The notes: generated by a model not told the origin, from the sequence alone. A stretch of 18,647 nt of DNA from Chitinophagaceae bacterium UBA3961 (GCA_002385265.1 DGDD01000214.1:1-18647); one strand, 5' to 3'. Positions 1 through 8,381 are shown, numbered from the stretch's first letter. A program made the numbers and translations.

Positions 1-1058
1 TTCTCGAAATGAAAACCACCTCTTTTTTCTAAAACGGCTAATAAAAGTTGTAAACGTCTTGTATCAAATCCGGAAACCGTTCTTTGAGGGGTGCCGTACA
101 CCGATTGAGTGACCAATGCTTGTACTTCAATTAATAAAGGACGCATACCTTCAATGGTTGCTGCGATACTTATTCCACTCAACAATTCTTCTTTCTGCGT
201 GATCAAAATTTCGCTTGGATTAGTAACGGCACGCATACCATTTCCTCCCATTTCATAGATACCTAATTCAGCTGTACTGCCAAAACGATTCTTTAATGTT
301 CTTAATATTCTGTACGCATAATGACGATCCCCTTCGAACTGCAAAACCGCGTCCACCATGTGTTCCAGGATTTTCGGTCCGGCAATACTTCCTTCTTTTG
401 TAATATGACCAATTACGATAACAGGTGTATTGGTCTCCTTTGCAAAACGTTGTAGTTCACCTGCTGTTTCTCTGATTTGAGATATGCTTCCGGGCGATGC
501 ATCAATATATGGTGACTGAAGTGTTTGTATGGAATCTACAATCACTACACCCGGTTTTATTTTCTTGATTTCTTGAAAAATGGTTTGTGTTGAAGTAGCC
601 GTTAAAAGATAAAAGTTGGGATTTTTTATTTGCAGTCGATTGGCTCTAAGTTTGATTTGCTGTTCACTTTCTTCTCCGCTGATATAGAGTATTCTATGTG
701 AAGTAAGTTGCAATCCATTTTGAAGGAATAAGGTTGATTTCCCAATTCCGGGTTCTCCGGCTACCAAAATAATACTTCCCGGAACAATGCCACCACCCAA
801 TACTCGATTCAATTCAGGATCTGATGTTACGATACGTTCTTGTTCTGTTGAAGTAATATCATCAATAGGAATTGATTTGGAGATTCGTTTATCTTCATTA
901 TAGTCGTTCCAGTTCGTTTCAGAAGTTTTCGCCGCATTTTTTTGCACCGTTTCTTCAATAAATGTGTTCCAATTATTACAAGAAGGACATTTTCCTAACC
1001 ATTTTGCACTTTCATAACCACATTGCGAACAGAAAAAACTTGTTTTCACTTTACTCAT
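1..1058 (-). CDS. radA: DNA repair protein RadA (Sms), 3' end beyond window
   Basis: RadA is a RecA-like ATPase that helps process recombination intermediates by branch migration. The ATG at 1058 opens a frame that stays open to base 1, giving about 352 residues; the family is usually about 450, so roughly the last 100 residues (the Lon-protease-like domain end) lie outside. Visible from the sequence: an N-terminal zinc finger with Cys pairs C10-x2-C13 and C24-x2-C27, a Walker A motif GEPGIGKST at residues 101-109, and the RadA-specific KNRFG motif at residues 256-260 followed by STAELGIYEM. These three elements in this order are diagnostic. It is divergent from the peptidase gene at 1485. 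The truncation is caused by the window edge, not by mutation. Confidence 0.97.
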   Translation of the reverse strand, partial: MSKVKTSFFCSQCGYESAKWLGKCPSCNNWNTFIEETVQKNAAKTSETNWNDYNEDKRISKSIPIDDITSTEQERIVTSDPELNRVLGGGIVPGSIILVAGEPGIGKSTLFLQNGLQLTSHRILYISGEESEQQIKLRANRLQIKNPNFYLLTATSTQTIFQEIKKIKPGVVIVDSIQTLQSPYIDASPGSISQIRETAGELQRFAKETNTPVIVIGHITKEGSIAGPKILEHMVDAVLQFEGDRHYAYRILRTLKNRFGSTAELGIYEMGGNGMRAVTNPSEILITQKEELLSGISIAATIEGMRPLLIEVQALVTQSVYGTPQRTVSGFDTRRLQLLLAVLEKRGGFHFE

Positions 1059-1132
1059 GTGATAAAGGTACACTCAAAAAATTGCTTGAAATAAATTGTA
1101 CAAAGAGGAAAAAAGAAGTGAAGATGTATACA

Positions 1133-1169
1133 AAGTAAAAAGGCCAGCATTGCTGCTGACCTTTTACTT
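1133..1169 (-). terminator. Orphan terminator-like hairpin upstream of radA
   Basis: The arms AAGTAAAAAGGCCAGCA and TGCTGACCTTTTACTT pair around a TTGC loop with one bulged A. A C/A mismatch on the plus strand becomes a U-G wobble on the minus strand, so the minus-strand RNA folds better and ends in a T-rich run. No annotated gene ends here on either strand: radA starts 75 bases further along the minus strand and the peptidase points away. It could end a short minus-strand RNA or act as an attenuator in the radA leader. Confidence 0.55.
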
Positions 1170-1222
1170 ACTAACCCATTAAATTCTGCCACTAAATTAC
1201 AAATTGGCTGCAGATAACAAAA

Positions 1223-1243
1223 TTAATTTTGCCTCTTCTTCAT
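1223..1243 (-). other. Possible six-codon leader peptide (very tentative)
   Basis: On the minus strand ATG at 1243 opens a six-codon frame, MKKRQN, ending in TAA at 1223. It lies between the candidate promoters near 1306-1323 and the hairpin at 1133-1169. Nothing but position supports translation, and a frame this short is expected by chance. Confidence 0.12.
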
Positions 1244-1305
1244 ATTTTTTTTTGAAAACAGGTTTTCCCAAAAAATCAAGATAAATTTAATAATATATTG
1301 AAAAA

Positions 1306-1323
1306 CAAATATATACAAATATA
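1306..1323 (-). promoter_or_regulatory. Two overlapping-phase Bacteroidota -7 motifs reading toward radA
   Basis: The minus strand carries TATATTTG twice, at 1306-1313 and 1316-1323. Both match the TAnnTTTG -7 consensus of the Bacteroidota housekeeping sigma factor. No good TTG -33 box is visible at the usual distance. The surroundings are extremely AT-rich, so chance matches are likely. If real, transcription would start near 1300, run through the hairpin at 1133-1169, then into radA. Confidence 0.35.
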
Positions 1324-1342
1324 ATAATAAAATTATATAAAT

Positions 1343-1365
1343 ATGGCTGTTATACTGTCAGCCAT
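1343..1365. repeat. Perfect inverted repeat in the divergent region
   Basis: ATGGCTG (1343-1349) and CAGCCAT (1359-1365) are perfect inverted arms around a nine-base spacer. The repeat lies next to the candidate minus-strand promoters and about 120 bases before the peptidase start. There is no T-run, so it looks more like an operator than a terminator. It could serve either divergent gene. Confidence 0.35.
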
Positions 1366-1484
1366 TGGCTTTCATAGGTTTAGGGGCTGTCAAATTGCGC
1401 GTTAAATTCTGTTAAAATCTGACGAAATGAGGGTCTTAAAAAACTGGTGTTTGCTTTGAGGAATTGAAGTATAAATTATTAAAG

Positions 1485-2177
1485 ATGACAACCTCTATTT
1501 GGATTGTTTCCTTATTGTTTTTAGGATTAAGTATGCTAGTGTCGGGGATTTTGCAGTCAAAATTCAAGAAATTCAGCGCCGTGCCCTTAAGATCGGGACT
1601 ATCAGGAGCTGAAGTGGCGCAGGAGATGCTCCGGACTCACGGCATTTATGATGTACAAGTGGTTAGTGTTCAAGGGTTTCTGAGTGATCATTATGATCCC
1701 ACCAAGAAAACTGTGAACCTGAGCCCGGAAGTATATCATGGAGTATCGGTAGCGGCGGCGGCAGTGGCGGCACATGAAGTGGGGCATGCGGTTCAGCACG
1801 CCAATGCGTACCCTTGGTTAACCATGCGCAGCAAATTGGTTCCGGTAGTGCAATTCAGCTCTAGTATAGTGCAATGGGTATTGTTGGCCGGGGTGCTGAT
1901 GATCAATGTATTCCCTTCGTTGTTGTTGGTTGGGATCATTCTTTTTGCTGCTACCACGCTGTTTTCTGTAATTACATTGCCGGTTGAATTTGATGCGAGT
2001 AGAAGGGCTTTGGCGTGGTTGAATAAATCAACTATTACCAATGCAGTTGAATACCCACAGGCAAAAGAAGCTTTAACATGGGCGGCTTCTACCTATGCCA
2101 TTGCAGCATTGGCCTCGATAGCCACTTTAGCTCAGTATGCAATGTTGTTTTTGGGCAATAGTCGGCGAGAAGATTAA
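1485..2177 (+). CDS. Membrane zinc-dependent peptidase, YugP-like
   Basis: This is a predicted neutral zinc metallopeptidase of the YugP family (Pfam Zn_peptidase_2). With the ATG at 1485 it has 230 residues, the family's normal length. The HEVGH zinc/catalytic motif is at residues 97-101, inside the characteristic AAHEVGHAVQHANAYPWL block. The later LPVEFDASRRA block (about 166-176) carries a conserved Glu likely to be the third ligand. Hydrophobic segments lie at about 5-23, 125-165 and 203-224, so it is an inner-membrane protein. An in-frame TTG at 1464 would add seven residues; I prefer the ATG, which has an A-rich upstream stretch. Family members are common but their physiological substrates are not well established. 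A terminator follows, so it is probably monocistronic. Confidence 0.92.
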   Translation: MTTSIWIVSLLFLGLSMLVSGILQSKFKKFSAVPLRSGLSGAEVAQEMLRTHGIYDVQVVSVQGFLSDHYDPTKKTVNLSPEVYHGVSVAAAAVAAHEVGHAVQHANAYPWLTMRSKLVPVVQFSSSIVQWVLLAGVLMINVFPSLLLVGIILFAATTLFSVITLPVEFDASRRALAWLNKSTITNAVEYPQAKEALTWAASTYAIAALASIATLAQYAMLFLGNSRRED

Positions 2178-2208
2178 AATCGGATTAAAAATTTTTAATG
2201 CCATACTA

Positions 2209-2235
2209 AGAGAGCCAAAGGGCTCTCTTTTTTTT
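2209..2235 (+). terminator. Rho-independent terminator of the peptidase gene
   Basis: AGAGAGCC (2209-2216) pairs perfectly with GGCTCTCT (2221-2228) around an AAAG loop, followed by an uninterrupted T-run to 2235. It lies 32 bases after the peptidase stop codon. Confidence 0.93.
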
Positions 2236-2362
2236 GCGCTTAGGTATATAGTTTACAAAAAAATTATATAAGTAATTAAAATATAGCAAGTTATACTAAG
2301 ATTAAGTGGATGTTTAGTCTTTTATATAGGAATTTGTAAACATGCTTAACTTATTGATAATC

Positions 2363-2381
2363 AATATTCAGATTGAATATT
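2363..2381. repeat. Inverted repeat upstream of module 1 promoter element
   Basis: AATATTC (2363-2369) and GAATATT (2375-2381) are perfect inverted arms around AGATT. The repeat ends 26 bases before the AAGCAGCA block, a suitable place for an activator or repressor site. The arms are AT-rich, so chance occurrence is possible. Confidence 0.3.
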
Positions 2382-2407
2382 ATTGTAATATGAAGATTAA
2401 TTAAAAT

Positions 2408-2452
2408 AAGCAGCAATTTAATTGTGCCGCTTGTCATCGTTTTTGGCCGTTA
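2408..2452 (+). promoter_or_regulatory. Two-block promoter-like element, copy 1 (shared with 8551-8595)
   Basis: AAGCAGCA (2408-2415) is followed after 16 bases by TGTCAT (2432-2437) and a downstream block GTTTTTGGCCGTTA ending at 2452. The same arrangement with identical spacing precedes module 2. The 21-base second block differs at one position between copies (C versus A at its seventh base). Sixteen bases between the blocks fits the -35/-10 spacing of extracytoplasmic-function sigma factors, with TGTCAT as the -10. This assignment is inference. The element starts 94 bases before the SusC start codon. Confidence 0.6.
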
Positions 2453-2501
2453 GATGGCATTTGCATATTTTTAACAAGATTTATCAACAAAACTAACAGA
2501 C

Positions 2502-5500
2502 ATGAGAAAAATCGTAACACTGGTTATGAGTATGCTGTTCCTATTTGCTACAGCGTTCGCTCAGACAAAGGAAGTTACTGGACGTGTTACTGATGCCTCA
2601 GGTGCTCCTCTTCCCGGAGTTAGTGTTCTTGTAAAAGGAACTAAAACGGGTACGACCTCTGATGCCAGCGGTAATTTCTCGATCCAGGTTAAGGAAGGAG
2701 CAGTATTGGTTATCTCGGGTGCGGGCTATCAAGCCACTGAGGTAAAAGCTACACCGGGTACTGCTATGAAAATTCAGTTAACAGTTAAGAAAGAAGAATT
2801 GACCGAGGTGGTTGTAACTGCCTTGGGTATTCGCCGTGAAAAGAAAGCCTTGGGTTATGCAGTTGCTACTGTAGACAAGAAGGCGTTGGAATTGCGCCCT
2901 GATGGTGACGTAGTTCGTTTGTTGAACGGTAAAGCACCAGGTGTTGATATCGGTGCAACCAGTGGTATCTCTGGTTCCGGTACAAACATCGTGATTCGTG
3001 GTGTGAACACCATTTCCGGTAGCTCACAACCATTATTCATTGTGGATGGAGTTCCTTTCGATGCCTCTACCAATGCGCAATCTAGTTTCGTTTATGGTAA
3101 TACTACTACCAGCCGTTTCTTGGATCTCGATCCCAATAACATTGAGAACGTGAGTATCCTGAAAGGTTTGAGTGCCACTACCCTTTATGGTGAGTTGGGA
3201 CGTAACGGTGTAGTTGTTATTACTACTAAGAACGGTACCAACCGCAAAATCAATAAGAAAGCGGAAGTAACTGTGTTACAATCTTACTTTACAAACACTG
3301 TTTCAAACTTGCCTGACTACCAGTATTCTTATGGTGGTGGTTTTGATCAAAGTTTGGGATTGGCTTTCTTCAGTAACTGGGGAGCTCGTTTCCAGTCTAC
3401 TCCTGTAAAAGTAGCACACCCTTACGATCGTGCTGCGTTACAAGGTGTATTCCCTGAGTTCCAGCAAGTTCCCGGTAATGGTAATGACTTGATTTATGAA
3501 TACAAACCTTACTATAATTCTGTAAAGAAATTCTTCCGTACCGGTCACGTGAAGACAACTTCAGTGAACGTTGCTGCTTCAGGTCAGAACGTGAATTTCA
3601 ATGCGAACTATAGCTATATGGATGATCAGGGTTTCACTCCCGGTAACAGTGTTTACAAAAACACTTTCGGTATGGGTGGTACAGCTAAGTTGGCGAATAA
3701 TTTTACTATCAGTGGTACATTCAACTATGCCTCTACTGATTTCAAGTCGCCTCCTACTTCTACTTCATTTGGTTCTAACCCTTCCGTATCTTCAGTATTC
3801 GGTAACTTGATTTACACTCCAATTGCCGTAAACTTGATGGGAACCCCTGCAGATGGAGCTAACTATTTGCCTTGGGAAAACCCTGTAGACAAATCATCGA
3901 TCTACTACCGTGGTGGTAACGATATTCAAAACCCAATTTGGACTGTAAACAACAGTTTCACAGGTCAGAAGATCAACCGCGTATATGGTAACCTTCAAGC
4001 GCGTTATGAAGTGAAGAAAGGATTGGCCCTTTCTTATCGTGTAGGATACGATACTTACAGTGATTACAACTTCTTGAGTCAAAACAAGGGTGGCACTGTA
4101 GGTGGATCTGATTGGACCTTGGGTTTGCATCGTACTGCCAACGGTTACAACACTATTTGGGATCATGCATTTTTGGCTGATTACTTAACAGATATTAACA
4201 GCAATTGGAATGTAAACGTGAATGCGGGTATCAACTCTCAAGAGCGTATTTATTCTCAGAATGGACAACGTTCTACTCAGCAATTGGTGTATGGTTTGTT
4301 TGATCACGATAACTTCATCAACCACTTGAATACAAGTGAAGGTGGAGGCGGATTAGATTTTAAATCTGCTACACAGTCAATAGGTGTGTTTGCACAAGCG
4401 ACTTTTGGATATAAGGAATTTTTGTATTTCACTGCTGGTGGACGTAATAGCTGGACTTCTAATTTGGAGAAAGCGAATCGTTCTATCTTCTATCCAAGTG
4501 GAAGTGTTTCATTTGTTCCTACTTCAGCAATTGCTGCATTACAGAACAACAAGATTATTAACTACTTGAAATTGCGTGCAGGTTATGCAACCAGTGCGAA
4601 CTTCGGTTCTCCTTACAATACTAGAAACGTATTGAACATCAGCACTAATGTATTCCAAGATCGCGTAGGTACTGTATTGAACTCAAATACGATCAGTGAT
4701 CGTTTGGCGAATCCTAATTTGAAGCCTGAGTTATTGGCGGAAGTTGAAGTAGGTGCGGAAGCAAAATTCATCAACAACCGTTTGAGCTTAGACTTCACTT
4801 ATTACAATCGTGTATCAAAAGATCAAATCTTGGATCGCGCATTGGATCCTGCAAGTGGATTTACTGTGACATCAATTAATGCTGGTTCGGTTCGCAACCA
4901 AGGTATTGAAATTGCATTGGGTTACACTGCTGTTAGAACCAAGGATTGGAACTGGCAGGTAGATTTCAACTTTACTCGCAATAGAAATAAGGTATTTGAC
5001 TTGCCAACTGATGTTAAACAAATTGGTATCGCCGGTTTCTCTAACGAAGGTCTCTTCGTATTGGAAGGGCAACCTTTAGGTGTGATCATGGCTTCTTCTA
5101 CAATTAAGGATAGCAAAACTGGCCAACGTATTGTAAACAGTAATGGTGATTATGTTTCGAACAATTCTTTAACCGTTATTGGAGATCCAAATCCTGACTA
5201 CAAATTAACCGGTATTTCTACCTTAACGTATAAAGCATTCTCATTCCGTATGCAATGGGATTATACAAAAGGTGGCGATATGTTAGCTTATACTCCCGGT
5301 ACTTTGTTGGGTCGTGGTTTAACGAAGGATACTGATTTCGATCGTTATTTGCCGTTGATTCTTCCAGGTGTTAAAGAAGATGGTACACCTAATGATGTTC
5401 AAATTAGTGCCAGCCAGGCTTATTTCAATAACTGGAGTGGTTTCTTCGGAATGCAAGATTTGATCACTTACGATGCTACGATTATTCGTTTGCGTGAAGC

Positions 5501-5729
5501 TTCATTATCTTACAACTTACCTACTTCTTATTTAGCTAAAACTCCATTCGGATCAGCATCCTTAACGATCTCTGGTCAGAACCTGTGGTATTTAGCGCCT
5601 TATTTCCCTAAGTATACCAACTTCGATCCTGAAGTTAACAGCTTGGGTGTAAGTAATGGTCGTGGTTACGAAACATTGGCCGGTCCTACTTCACGTCGTA
5701 TCGGTGCTAGTATTCGTGTAACCTTCTAA
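2502..5729 (+). CDS. SusC/RagA-family TonB-linked outer-membrane receptor (module 1)
   Basis: This 1075-residue protein should form the outer-membrane barrel through which a SusC/SusD pair imports a nutrient using TonB energy. Residues 1-20 are a signal peptide ending in AFA before Gln21. A carboxypeptidase-regulatory-like beta domain follows (about 24-95, VTGRVTDASGAPLPGVSV), then the TonB box/plug region (about 100-245) with EVVVTALGI, IVIRGVNT, FIVDGVPF and the SusC-type block ending YGELGRNGVVVITTKNG. The remainder is a long beta-barrel with abundant aromatic/Asn-rich strands, ending in the typical IGASIRVTF with C-terminal Phe. No STN signalling domain precedes the regulatory-like domain, so it does not look like a FecA-type transducer. 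The SusD partner starts 25 bases downstream. The substrate is unknown. Confidence 0.97.
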   Translation: MRKIVTLVMSMLFLFATAFAQTKEVTGRVTDASGAPLPGVSVLVKGTKTGTTSDASGNFSIQVKEGAVLVISGAGYQATEVKATPGTAMKIQLTVKKEELTEVVVTALGIRREKKALGYAVATVDKKALELRPDGDVVRLLNGKAPGVDIGATSGISGSGTNIVIRGVNTISGSSQPLFIVDGVPFDASTNAQSSFVYGNTTTSRFLDLDPNNIENVSILKGLSATTLYGELGRNGVVVITTKNGTNRKINKKAEVTVLQSYFTNTVSNLPDYQYSYGGGFDQSLGLAFFSNWGARFQSTPVKVAHPYDRAALQGVFPEFQQVPGNGNDLIYEYKPYYNSVKKFFRTGHVKTTSVNVAASGQNVNFNANYSYMDDQGFTPGNSVYKNTFGMGGTAKLANNFTISGTFNYASTDFKSPPTSTSFGSNPSVSSVFGNLIYTPIAVNLMGTPADGANYLPWENPVDKSSIYYRGGNDIQNPIWTVNNSFTGQKINRVYGNLQARYEVKKGLALSYRVGYDTYSDYNFLSQNKGGTVGGSDWTLGLHRTANGYNTIWDHAFLADYLTDINSNWNVNVNAGINSQERIYSQNGQRSTQQLVYGLFDHDNFINHLNTSEGGGGLDFKSATQSIGVFAQATFGYKEFLYFTAGGRNSWTSNLEKANRSIFYPSGSVSFVPTSAIAALQNNKIINYLKLRAGYATSANFGSPYNTRNVLNISTNVFQDRVGTVLNSNTISDRLANPNLKPELLAEVEVGAEAKFINNRLSLDFTYYNRVSKDQILDRALDPASGFTVTSINAGSVRNQGIEIALGYTAVRTKDWNWQVDFNFTRNRNKVFDLPTDVKQIGIAGFSNEGLFVLEGQPLGVIMASSTIKDSKTGQRIVNSNGDYVSNNSLTVIGDPNPDYKLTGISTLTYKAFSFRMQWDYTKGGDMLAYTPGTLLGRGLTKDTDFDRYLPLILPGVKEDGTPNDVQISASQAYFNNWSGFFGMQDLITYDATIIRLREASLSYNLPTSYLAKTPFGSASLTISGQNLWYLAPYFPKYTNFDPEVNSLGVSNGRGYETLAGPTSRRIGASIRVTF

Positions 5730-5754
5730 TTATTGAATTTTAAATTGAATTGAT

Positions 5755-7461
5755 ATGAATATTAAAAAGATCATATACAGCTTGATGGTTTTGGCTGTTC
5801 TTGGATCCTGCAGCAAGATTGCTGACAAATTGGATTCCAATTTGAACAACCCCAATACCCCTGCTCCTGAGTCTGCGAGTTCAGATTTGTATCTGAATGT
5901 ATTGCAGTTGGGATTCGCCGGATTGTTCGACGGTTTCTCAGACTACGGTATGCAGGTAACGCGACAAATTGTGATGTACGGACCAACCTATGGTACGGCT
6001 TACCAACCTCAAAGTTTTGATGGACTTTGGGACAATGCTTATACTACTGTATTTAAGCATGCAAACGCTTTGATTCCTATTGCGAATGCAGAAAAGAAAT
6101 ATGTTGTAGTAGGTATGGCTAAAATAATGAAAGCCTATACTATGATGACATTAGTTGACTATTTTGGCAACATACCGTACACTGATGCTAATTTAGGTGC
6201 TGATAATGTAAACCCAACAGTAGAGCAAGGAAAGGATGTTTACGCCAAAGCGATCGCTTTATTAGATGAGGCAATTGCTGATTTAGCAAAAACTCCCGGT
6301 TCTTACCCTGGTGTATTTGATTTGTTCTATGGTGCAACCAATGCAACCGGAGCTAAGAAATGGGTTACATTAGCTAAAACACTTAAGCTAAGAGCCTATG
6401 TTACAACACGTTTGGTTGACAATACTGTAACAGCGAAAATCAATGCACTTTTAACCGAGAATGATTTGATCGATACTCAAGCAGAGGATTTCGAATTCAA
6501 GTATTCTACAAAGCAAACCAACCCCAATAGCCGTCACCCACGTTACAACGGTAACTATTCTGCTACCGGAAGTGCCGGAGACTATATCGGAACTTATATG
6601 ATGTGGGCATTGGTATACGATCAAACAAAGGGTACTTTTAGTAATAACCCAACTTCCGACAAGAGTGACCCTCGCACACGTTATTATTTGTACCGTCAAC
6701 GTATCAACAGTTCTGATGTGAACTCAGCTTCTTCTTCATGTTCTGTTGCTCCACGTCCTGCGCATTATACAACAGACATGCCTTTCTGTTCTCCTATTCC
6801 TGGCTTCGGCGGTGGTTTCTGGGGAAGAGATCATGGCGATAACAGTGGTATTCCACCTGATGGACCATTGCGTACAACTTGGGGGATTTATCCAGCAGGC
6901 GGTGATTTTGATTCTGGTCAAGGTACGAGTGTTAGCTTAACAAGAGGTGGCCAAGGCGCAGGTATACAGCCAATATGGCAAACCGCCTTTACGCAGTTCT
7001 TAAAAGCTGAAGCTGCTTTAATGTTGGGTACAACAGGAAGTGCACGTACTTTGTTAGAGTCTGGTATACGAGCTAGCTTCGCAAAGGTATTGGGTTTCCC
7101 AGCAACTATTGCCGTTACTCCTAACGCTACATACGTACCATCTACAACTCGTCAAGATAACTACGTGGCTGCTGTACTTACTACCTACGATGCCGCTACA
7201 ACCAATGACGCTCGTTTGGATGTAATTATGAAAGAATTCTACCTTGCACTTTGGGGTAATGGAGTTGACGCTTATAACAATTACAGAAGAACCGGTAAAC
7301 CTGGAAATTTCCAATTGCCAATTGTAACAGCTCCAGGTGCCTTCACTAGTTCAATGTATTATCCTTCTGTTCACGTGAACCGTAACTTAAACGGAACCCA
7401 AAAATCAGGAGTTGACGTACATGTATTTTGGGATAACAACCCCGCAGGCTTTAACAAATAA
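5755..7461 (+). CDS. SusD-like outer-membrane lipoprotein, SusD-like_2 type (module 1)
   Basis: This 568-residue protein is the presumed surface lid that captures substrate for the SusC barrel encoded just upstream (25-base gap). A lipoprotein signal is clear: MNIKKIIYSL, a hydrophobic stretch, then the lipobox LGSC with Cys19. The segment at about 125-145 (KAYTMMTLVDYFGNIPYTDA) is typical of the SusD-like_2 group rather than the classic RagB/SusD type. The flanking helices (NAYTTVFKHANALI) match the TPR-like fold of the superfamily. The C-terminal part (DARLDVIMKEFYLALWGNGVDAYNNYRRTG) is the family's conserved late block. The presence of this subtype here but not in module 2 suggests that the two modules are not recent duplicates of each other. 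Confidence 0.94.
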   Translation: MNIKKIIYSLMVLAVLGSCSKIADKLDSNLNNPNTPAPESASSDLYLNVLQLGFAGLFDGFSDYGMQVTRQIVMYGPTYGTAYQPQSFDGLWDNAYTTVFKHANALIPIANAEKKYVVVGMAKIMKAYTMMTLVDYFGNIPYTDANLGADNVNPTVEQGKDVYAKAIALLDEAIADLAKTPGSYPGVFDLFYGATNATGAKKWVTLAKTLKLRAYVTTRLVDNTVTAKINALLTENDLIDTQAEDFEFKYSTKQTNPNSRHPRYNGNYSATGSAGDYIGTYMMWALVYDQTKGTFSNNPTSDKSDPRTRYYLYRQRINSSDVNSASSSCSVAPRPAHYTTDMPFCSPIPGFGGGFWGRDHGDNSGIPPDGPLRTTWGIYPAGGDFDSGQGTSVSLTRGGQGAGIQPIWQTAFTQFLKAEAALMLGTTGSARTLLESGIRASFAKVLGFPATIAVTPNATYVPSTTRQDNYVAAVLTTYDAATTNDARLDVIMKEFYLALWGNGVDAYNNYRRTGKPGNFQLPIVTAPGAFTSSMYYPSVHVNRNLNGTQKSGVDVHVFWDNNPAGFNK

Positions 7462-7472
7462 AATTGAAAATT

Positions 7473-8351
7473 ATGCGTAAAATATTTGTATCATTAGCGT
7501 TCATCGCAACACTGACTACTACGCTCTTTTCTTGTAAAAAAGTAGAGACCTATGGTAGTTTCGAATCGATGGATGTGGGCGCCTATGTGACGCTGGTTTC
7601 AAAAGGCAATAGCATTTTGGACTATGGCAACTTGGCGACAACCTCTGCTGATATCACAGTACGAGAGTTCGGTAGCCCTATCACTTCGGTTATTATTTAT
7701 GCTACTGAAGGTGCGGCAAACCTTAATAGAACCGCTTGGAAAAAAGTAAAGGAAGTGCCTTTAAGTGGTGATACCAAGTTAGTTGTAACTGCAACTGAAT
7801 TGGCTGCAGGTTTGGGTATTGCTCCAACTGCTCTTAAAACCGGTACTCAATATACCTTCTACAATCAATTGGTGTTGAAAGATGGACGTATCATTGATCC
7901 CGCGAATACAAACTCAGCTTTTCAGGGTATTACCAATTACAATATGGCGATGACCTGGAACGCAATTGTGGTTTGTCCTTTTAACTCTACTGGCTTTGCA
8001 GGAAACTTTCAGGTATTAGAAGACGGTTGGGCCGACTGGAGTGCAGGTGATGTTGTTCAAGTTTCAGCAGCAACCGCAACTTCTGTTACTTTACTTGTGT
8101 ATCCGAACCCAGCCTTTGGCGGCTTCAATCAGCAACCTGTTACGGTTACCGTGAATGCAGCTACTGGTGCAGCTTCTATCGCAACTGCTCAATCCTATGG
8201 TGGATATGCAGGATTCGACAATGATATTAAAGTAAAAACGGTAGGTACAAATAACTGGGTATTCTCATGTACTGGAACTATTACCTTGAAACTTAACCAC
8301 ACAGGTGCTGCAAACTGGGGTGATTATACCTTACGTTTGAAGAAACTTTAG
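7473..8351 (+). CDS. Unrecognised outer-membrane lipoprotein, third gene of module 1
   Basis: With the ATG at 7473 this encodes 292 residues; an in-frame TTG at 7464 is less likely. The N-terminus is a lipoprotein signal with lipobox LFSC and Cys21, followed by KK. The rest is beta-rich with many short Thr/Ser/Gly-rich strands. The second half (from about residue 168) has motifs such as GNFQVLEDGWADWSAGD and WVFSCTGTITLKLNH, suggesting a beta-sandwich. It starts 11 bases after the SusD stop, so it is in the same operon. By position it may be a surface substrate-binding protein comparable to SusE/SusF, but I recognise no family and see no catalytic motif. The terminator at 8382 follows. Confidence 0.8.
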   Translation: MRKIFVSLAFIATLTTTLFSCKKVETYGSFESMDVGAYVTLVSKGNSILDYGNLATTSADITVREFGSPITSVIIYATEGAANLNRTAWKKVKEVPLSGDTKLVVTATELAAGLGIAPTALKTGTQYTFYNQLVLKDGRIIDPANTNSAFQGITNYNMAMTWNAIVVCPFNSTGFAGNFQVLEDGWADWSAGDVVQVSAATATSVTLLVYPNPAFGGFNQQPVTVTVNAATGAASIATAQSYGGYAGFDNDIKVKTVGTNNWVFSCTGTITLKLNHTGAANWGDYTLRLKKL

Positions 8352-8381
8352 TGAGTGAAACTGTTCATATTGTTATTATGG

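Larger units (their letters stand above)
1059..1484. other. Divergent AT-rich intergenic region between radA and the peptidase
   Basis: This 426-base stretch has no convincing protein gene. It holds the hairpin at 1133-1169, a very AT-rich core at about 1240-1345, the candidate -7 motifs and the inverted repeat at 1343-1365. The peptidase-proximal part (1380-1484) is more mixed in composition. It contains TTTG near 1451 but no full TAnnTTTG box that I can defend. Confidence 0.6.
2236..2501 (+). promoter_or_regulatory. Upstream regulatory region of uptake module 1
   Basis: This AT-rich 266-base leader precedes the first SusC gene. It contains an inverted repeat (2363-2381) and the two-block element shared with module 2 (2408-2452). 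I find no convincing TTG plus TAnnTTTG housekeeping promoter in it. The last 50 bases form an A-rich 5' leader with no Shine-Dalgarno sequence, as is usual in this phylum. Confidence 0.6.

Noticed and set aside
1387..1403. Third copy of the TGTCA...CGTTA promoter element upstream of the peptidase
   Set aside because: TGTCA and CGTTA are present but seven instead of eleven bases apart, the GTTTTTGGC core is missing, and no AAGCAGCA block lies 24 bases upstream.
1464..1484. TTG start for the zinc peptidase
   Set aside because: The ATG at 1485 has the usual A-rich context and gives the normal family length; the TTG lacks supporting signals.
2453..2466. Sigma-54-type promoter (TGGCAT...TTGCA) before module 1
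   Set aside because: The GG and GC elements are about five bases apart instead of the required ten, and module 2 has no counterpart.
2855..5116. Several minus-strand frames of 60-90 codons inside the first SusC gene
   Set aside because: All are contained within a confidently assigned gene and show no independent coding evidence.
7464..7472. TTG start for the third module 1 gene
   Set aside because: The ATG at 7473 gives a complete lipoprotein signal and the extra three residues add nothing.
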